Of a stretch of DNA of 17,109 bases, positions 14,827 to 17,109 are shown piece after piece. A model generated the notes under the pieces. It was not told the DNA's origin and made no database searches. It worked only from the letters and a program-made list of their open reading frames with translations. The DNA is from Burkholderiaceae bacterium (GTDB taxonomy: Bacteria; Pseudomonadota; Gammaproteobacteria; Burkholderiales; Burkholderiaceae), in the NCBI GenBank assembly GCA_947457745.1, contig CANGWT010000021.1, forward strand, positions 1 to 17,109, given 5' to 3'. A program made the position numbers and the translations under genes. Numbering within the stretch: position 1 is the stretch's first letter; each line of letters begins with the position of its first letter.

Positions 14827-14858
14827 AAAAAGGGTAAACCAAACGGTTTACCCTTTTT
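14827..14858 (-). terminator. Strong terminator of the isocitrate dehydrogenase gene
   Basis: A 14-base perfect stem (AAAAAGGGTAAACC with GGTTTACCCTTTTT, loop of four) with a run of T on the minus strand, 16 bases past the stop. It also has T residues on the plus strand, but no plus-strand gene ends here. It separates this gene from the msrPQ unit. Confidence 0.92.
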
Positions 14859-14874
14859 GTGAAGCAAGCTGATT

Positions 14875-17109
14875 TTAAGTGGCTGATGCCGTTTTTAAGA
14901 TGCTATTCAAGGTGGTGCTTGGGCACATCACTGCCACGAACTTGTCATGGTCAGGCATGTAATATCCACCAATATCTGCCGGTTTTCCTTGTACCGCTTT
15001 AAACTCAGCAACGATTTTTTGCTCGTTCTCAGTCAATGCTTTTGCAATCGGAGCAAAGTGGGCTTGCAATGCTTTGTCTTCGGTTTGCGCAGCTAAAGCC
15101 TGAGCCCAGTACATCGCCAAGTAAAACTGGCTACCGCGGTTATCTAACTCGCCTGTTCGTGGTGATGGTGACTTATTGTTATCTAACAATGAGCCGGTGG
15201 CCTCATCTAAAGTACGAGCCAAGATTTTGACTTTAGCGTTACCAGTCTTATCACCAATATCTTCTAAAGAAACTGCGAGAGCCAAGAACTCACCCAAGGA
15301 ATCCCAGCGCAAATGATTTTCTTCGACTAACTGCTGAACGTGCTTTGGAGCGGAACCGCCCGCACCAGTTTCAAAAAGGCCACCGCCTGCCATCAATGGA
15401 ACGATCGATAACATCTTGGCGCTGGTACCGAGTTCCATAATTGGGAACAAGTCAGTGAGGTAATCGCGCAAAATATTACCGGTCACAGAGATCGTATCTT
15501 TACCACGAATGATGCGCTCTAGGGTGTAGCGCATTGCACGAGTCTGGGACATGATCTGAATATCTACACCAGTTAAATCATGCTCTTTTAAATAGGTTTG
15601 CACCTTCTTGATCAACTCCGCTTCATGTGGACGATACTCATCTAGCCAAAACACAGCTGGAGTATGTGACAAGCGTGCACGGTTGACTGCTAACTTCACC
15701 CAGTCACGAATCGGCGCATCTTTAACCTGACACATACGCCAGATATCACCCTCCTCCACATTCTGCTCCAGCAATACTGTGCCGTCATCTGCAACAATGC
15801 GAGCTACACCAGCCTCAGTAATTTCAAAGGTCTTGTCATGTGAGCCGTACTCTTCTGCCTGCTGAGCCATCAAGCCCACATTGGGGACTGTACCCATCGT
15901 TTTTGGATCAAAGTTACCGTGCGTCTTACAGAAGTTAATGATCTCTTGATAGATGCGAGCAAAGGTACTTTCTGGGATGACTGCTTTAGTGTCATGTAAA
16001 CGACCATCAGCACCCCACATCTTGCCACCCACACGAATCATCGCTGGCATCGATGCATCTACAATCACATCACTTGGTGAATGAAGATTAGTAATGCCTT
16101 TAGCAGAGTCCACCATCGCCAATGCTGGACGGTGCTCATGGCAAGCATGTAAATCCTGAATGATTTCTTCACGCTTAGACTCTGGCAAAGTCTTAATTTT
16201 TTCGTACAAACTACTCATGCCGTTGTTCGGATTAACACCCAACTCTTCAAACAACTTGCCATGCTTTTCAAATGCATCTTTATAGAAAATCTTTACAGCG
16301 TGACCGAACACGATTGGGTGTGACACCTTCATCATAGTGGCCTTGACGTGCAAGGACAACATCATGCCAGTCTTGTAAGCATCTTCGATTTCTTTTTCGT
16401 AGAATTCACAGAGTGCTTTTTTACTCATGTACATGCTGTCAATAATTTCACCGGCAAGCAAAGTAACTTTTGGCTTAAGAACAATTGTCTTACCGCTCTT
16501 CGTTACCAAATCCATCTTGACATCACATGCCTTAGCCATGGTCATCGACTTCTCGCCTGCGTAGAAGTCGCCACCATGCATATGGGATACGTGCGTACGG
16601 GAGGCTTGACTCCAATCACCCATCGAGTGCGGATTCTTACGGGCATAACGCTTAACAGCGTTTGGTGCGCGGCGATCAGAGTTACCTTCGCGTAAGACGG
16701 GGTTTACTGCGCTACCCAAACATTTAGAGTAACGGGTACGAATTGCTTTTTCAGCCTCATCTTTAGGATCATCTGGAAAATCAGGAAGTTTGTAACCCTT
16801 AGCTTGCAACTCTTTAATAGCGGCGAGTAGCTGTGGAACTGAAGCACTGATATTAGGCAGCTTAATAATGTTGGTATCCGGTAATAAAGTCATACGACCA
16901 AGCTCAGCCAAATGATCAGGGACCTTCTGCTCAGCCGTTAAGAAATCGGAGAACTCTGACAAGATACGTGCCGCAACAGAAATGTCGCTTTCTACAACCT
17001 GCACTCCAGCTGGTGCTGTAAAAGTACGAATGATTGGTAAGAACGCACAGGTGGCCAATAAAGGCGCTTCGTCTGTCAGCGTGTAAATGATCTTTGATTT
17101 CTCTGAAGC
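14875..17109 (-). CDS. icd: Monomeric NADP-dependent isocitrate dehydrogenase (5' end beyond the window)
   Basis: The C-terminal 744 residues of the large monomeric isocitrate dehydrogenase (family length about 740), which converts isocitrate to 2-oxoglutarate in the citric acid cycle. Landmarks are SDRRAPNAVKRYARKNPHSMG, typical of the substrate-binding region, GDIWRMCQVKDAPIRDWVKLAVNRA in pieces, and the long LDNNKSPSPRTGELDNRGSQF near the end. A TTG at 17058 could be mistaken for the start, but reading upstream gives SEKSKIIYTLTDEAPLL, the known beginning of these enzymes, so the frame continues beyond 17109 and the initiator is just outside the window. Followed by a strong terminator. Confidence 0.93.
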   Translation of the reverse strand, partial: ASEKSKIIYTLTDEAPLLATCAFLPIIRTFTAPAGVQVVESDISVAARILSEFSDFLTAEQKVPDHLAELGRMTLLPDTNIIKLPNISASVPQLLAAIKELQAKGYKLPDFPDDPKDEAEKAIRTRYSKCLGSAVNPVLREGNSDRRAPNAVKRYARKNPHSMGDWSQASRTHVSHMHGGDFYAGEKSMTMAKACDVKMDLVTKSGKTIVLKPKVTLLAGEIIDSMYMSKKALCEFYEKEIEDAYKTGMMLSLHVKATMMKVSHPIVFGHAVKIFYKDAFEKHGKLFEELGVNPNNGMSSLYEKIKTLPESKREEIIQDLHACHEHRPALAMVDSAKGITNLHSPSDVIVDASMPAMIRVGGKMWGADGRLHDTKAVIPESTFARIYQEIINFCKTHGNFDPKTMGTVPNVGLMAQQAEEYGSHDKTFEITEAGVARIVADDGTVLLEQNVEEGDIWRMCQVKDAPIRDWVKLAVNRARLSHTPAVFWLDEYRPHEAELIKKVQTYLKEHDLTGVDIQIMSQTRAMRYTLERIIRGKDTISVTGNILRDYLTDLFPIMELGTSAKMLSIVPLMAGGGLFETGAGGSAPKHVQQLVEENHLRWDSLGEFLALAVSLEDIGDKTGNAKVKILARTLDEATGSLLDNNKSPSPRTGELDNRGSQFYLAMYWAQALAAQTEDKALQAHFAPIAKALTENEQKIVAEFKAVQGKPADIGGYYMPDHDKFVAVMCPSTTLNSILKTASAT

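Noticed and set aside
17056..17058. TTG at 17058 as the start of isocitrate dehydrogenase
   Set aside because: The reading frame upstream to the window edge encodes the conserved beginning of these enzymes, so the real start is outside the window.
1..17109. tRNA genes, insertion sequences, CRISPR arrays or prophage genes
   Set aside because: Reading both strands I found no cloverleaf-like segment, transposase, regularly spaced repeat or phage structural gene.

Overview
The window looks like chromosomal DNA of a free-living betaproteobacterium of the Burkholderiales. A moderate-GC Polynucleobacter-type genome is my best guess, inferred from gene content, the modest GC and the tight packing; no rRNA or other marker gene is present to prove it. 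About 19 genes are recognisable, and I also support two small ORFs. No tRNA, rRNA, insertion sequence, CRISPR array, phage gene or long repeat was seen. No gene-free stretch exceeds about 155 bases.

Layout. Positions 1-1177 (minus): a likely operon of a small ribosome-hibernation-factor-like protein, a 94-residue unknown and the start of a TolC/CzcC-type outer-membrane efflux protein that runs off the left edge. Positions 1332-2603 (minus): a TerC-family membrane protein fused to a universal stress protein (UspA) domain, followed by a strong terminator. Positions 2724-5443 (plus): an NhaR-like LysR regulator, an SbtA-type sodium/bicarbonate symporter and a DUF6671-like protein with four CxxC pairs, apparently one operon. 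Positions 5498-7911 (minus): a phasin, a secreted parvulin prolyl isomerase and a TauE/SafE exporter.

Positions 8023-9369 (plus): a GNAT acetyltransferase overlapping a YcaC-like isochorismatase-fold hydrolase, then a small acidic protein. Positions 9376-10405 (minus): a pterin dehydratase overlapping an RsuA-type pseudouridine synthase. Positions 10506-11045 (plus): a DUF2889 protein. Positions 11049-11822 (minus): a YdfG-type short-chain dehydrogenase. A 44-codon ORF with a signal peptide sits on the plus strand at 11875-12009. Positions 12006-14718 (minus): msrP, msrQ, a possible 58-residue ORF and an MBL-fold hydrolase. Positions 14875-17109 (minus): monomeric NADP isocitrate dehydrogenase, whose true start lies beyond the right edge.

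Most of this is ordinary housekeeping and stress physiology. The places most worth a second look are the regulator-SbtA-DUF6671 operon, the TerC-UspA fusion with a strong ribosome binding site inside it, the small hibernation-factor-like operon upstream of an efflux protein, and the two small ORFs. I do not see a clear, complete, previously undescribed system; these are candidates only.
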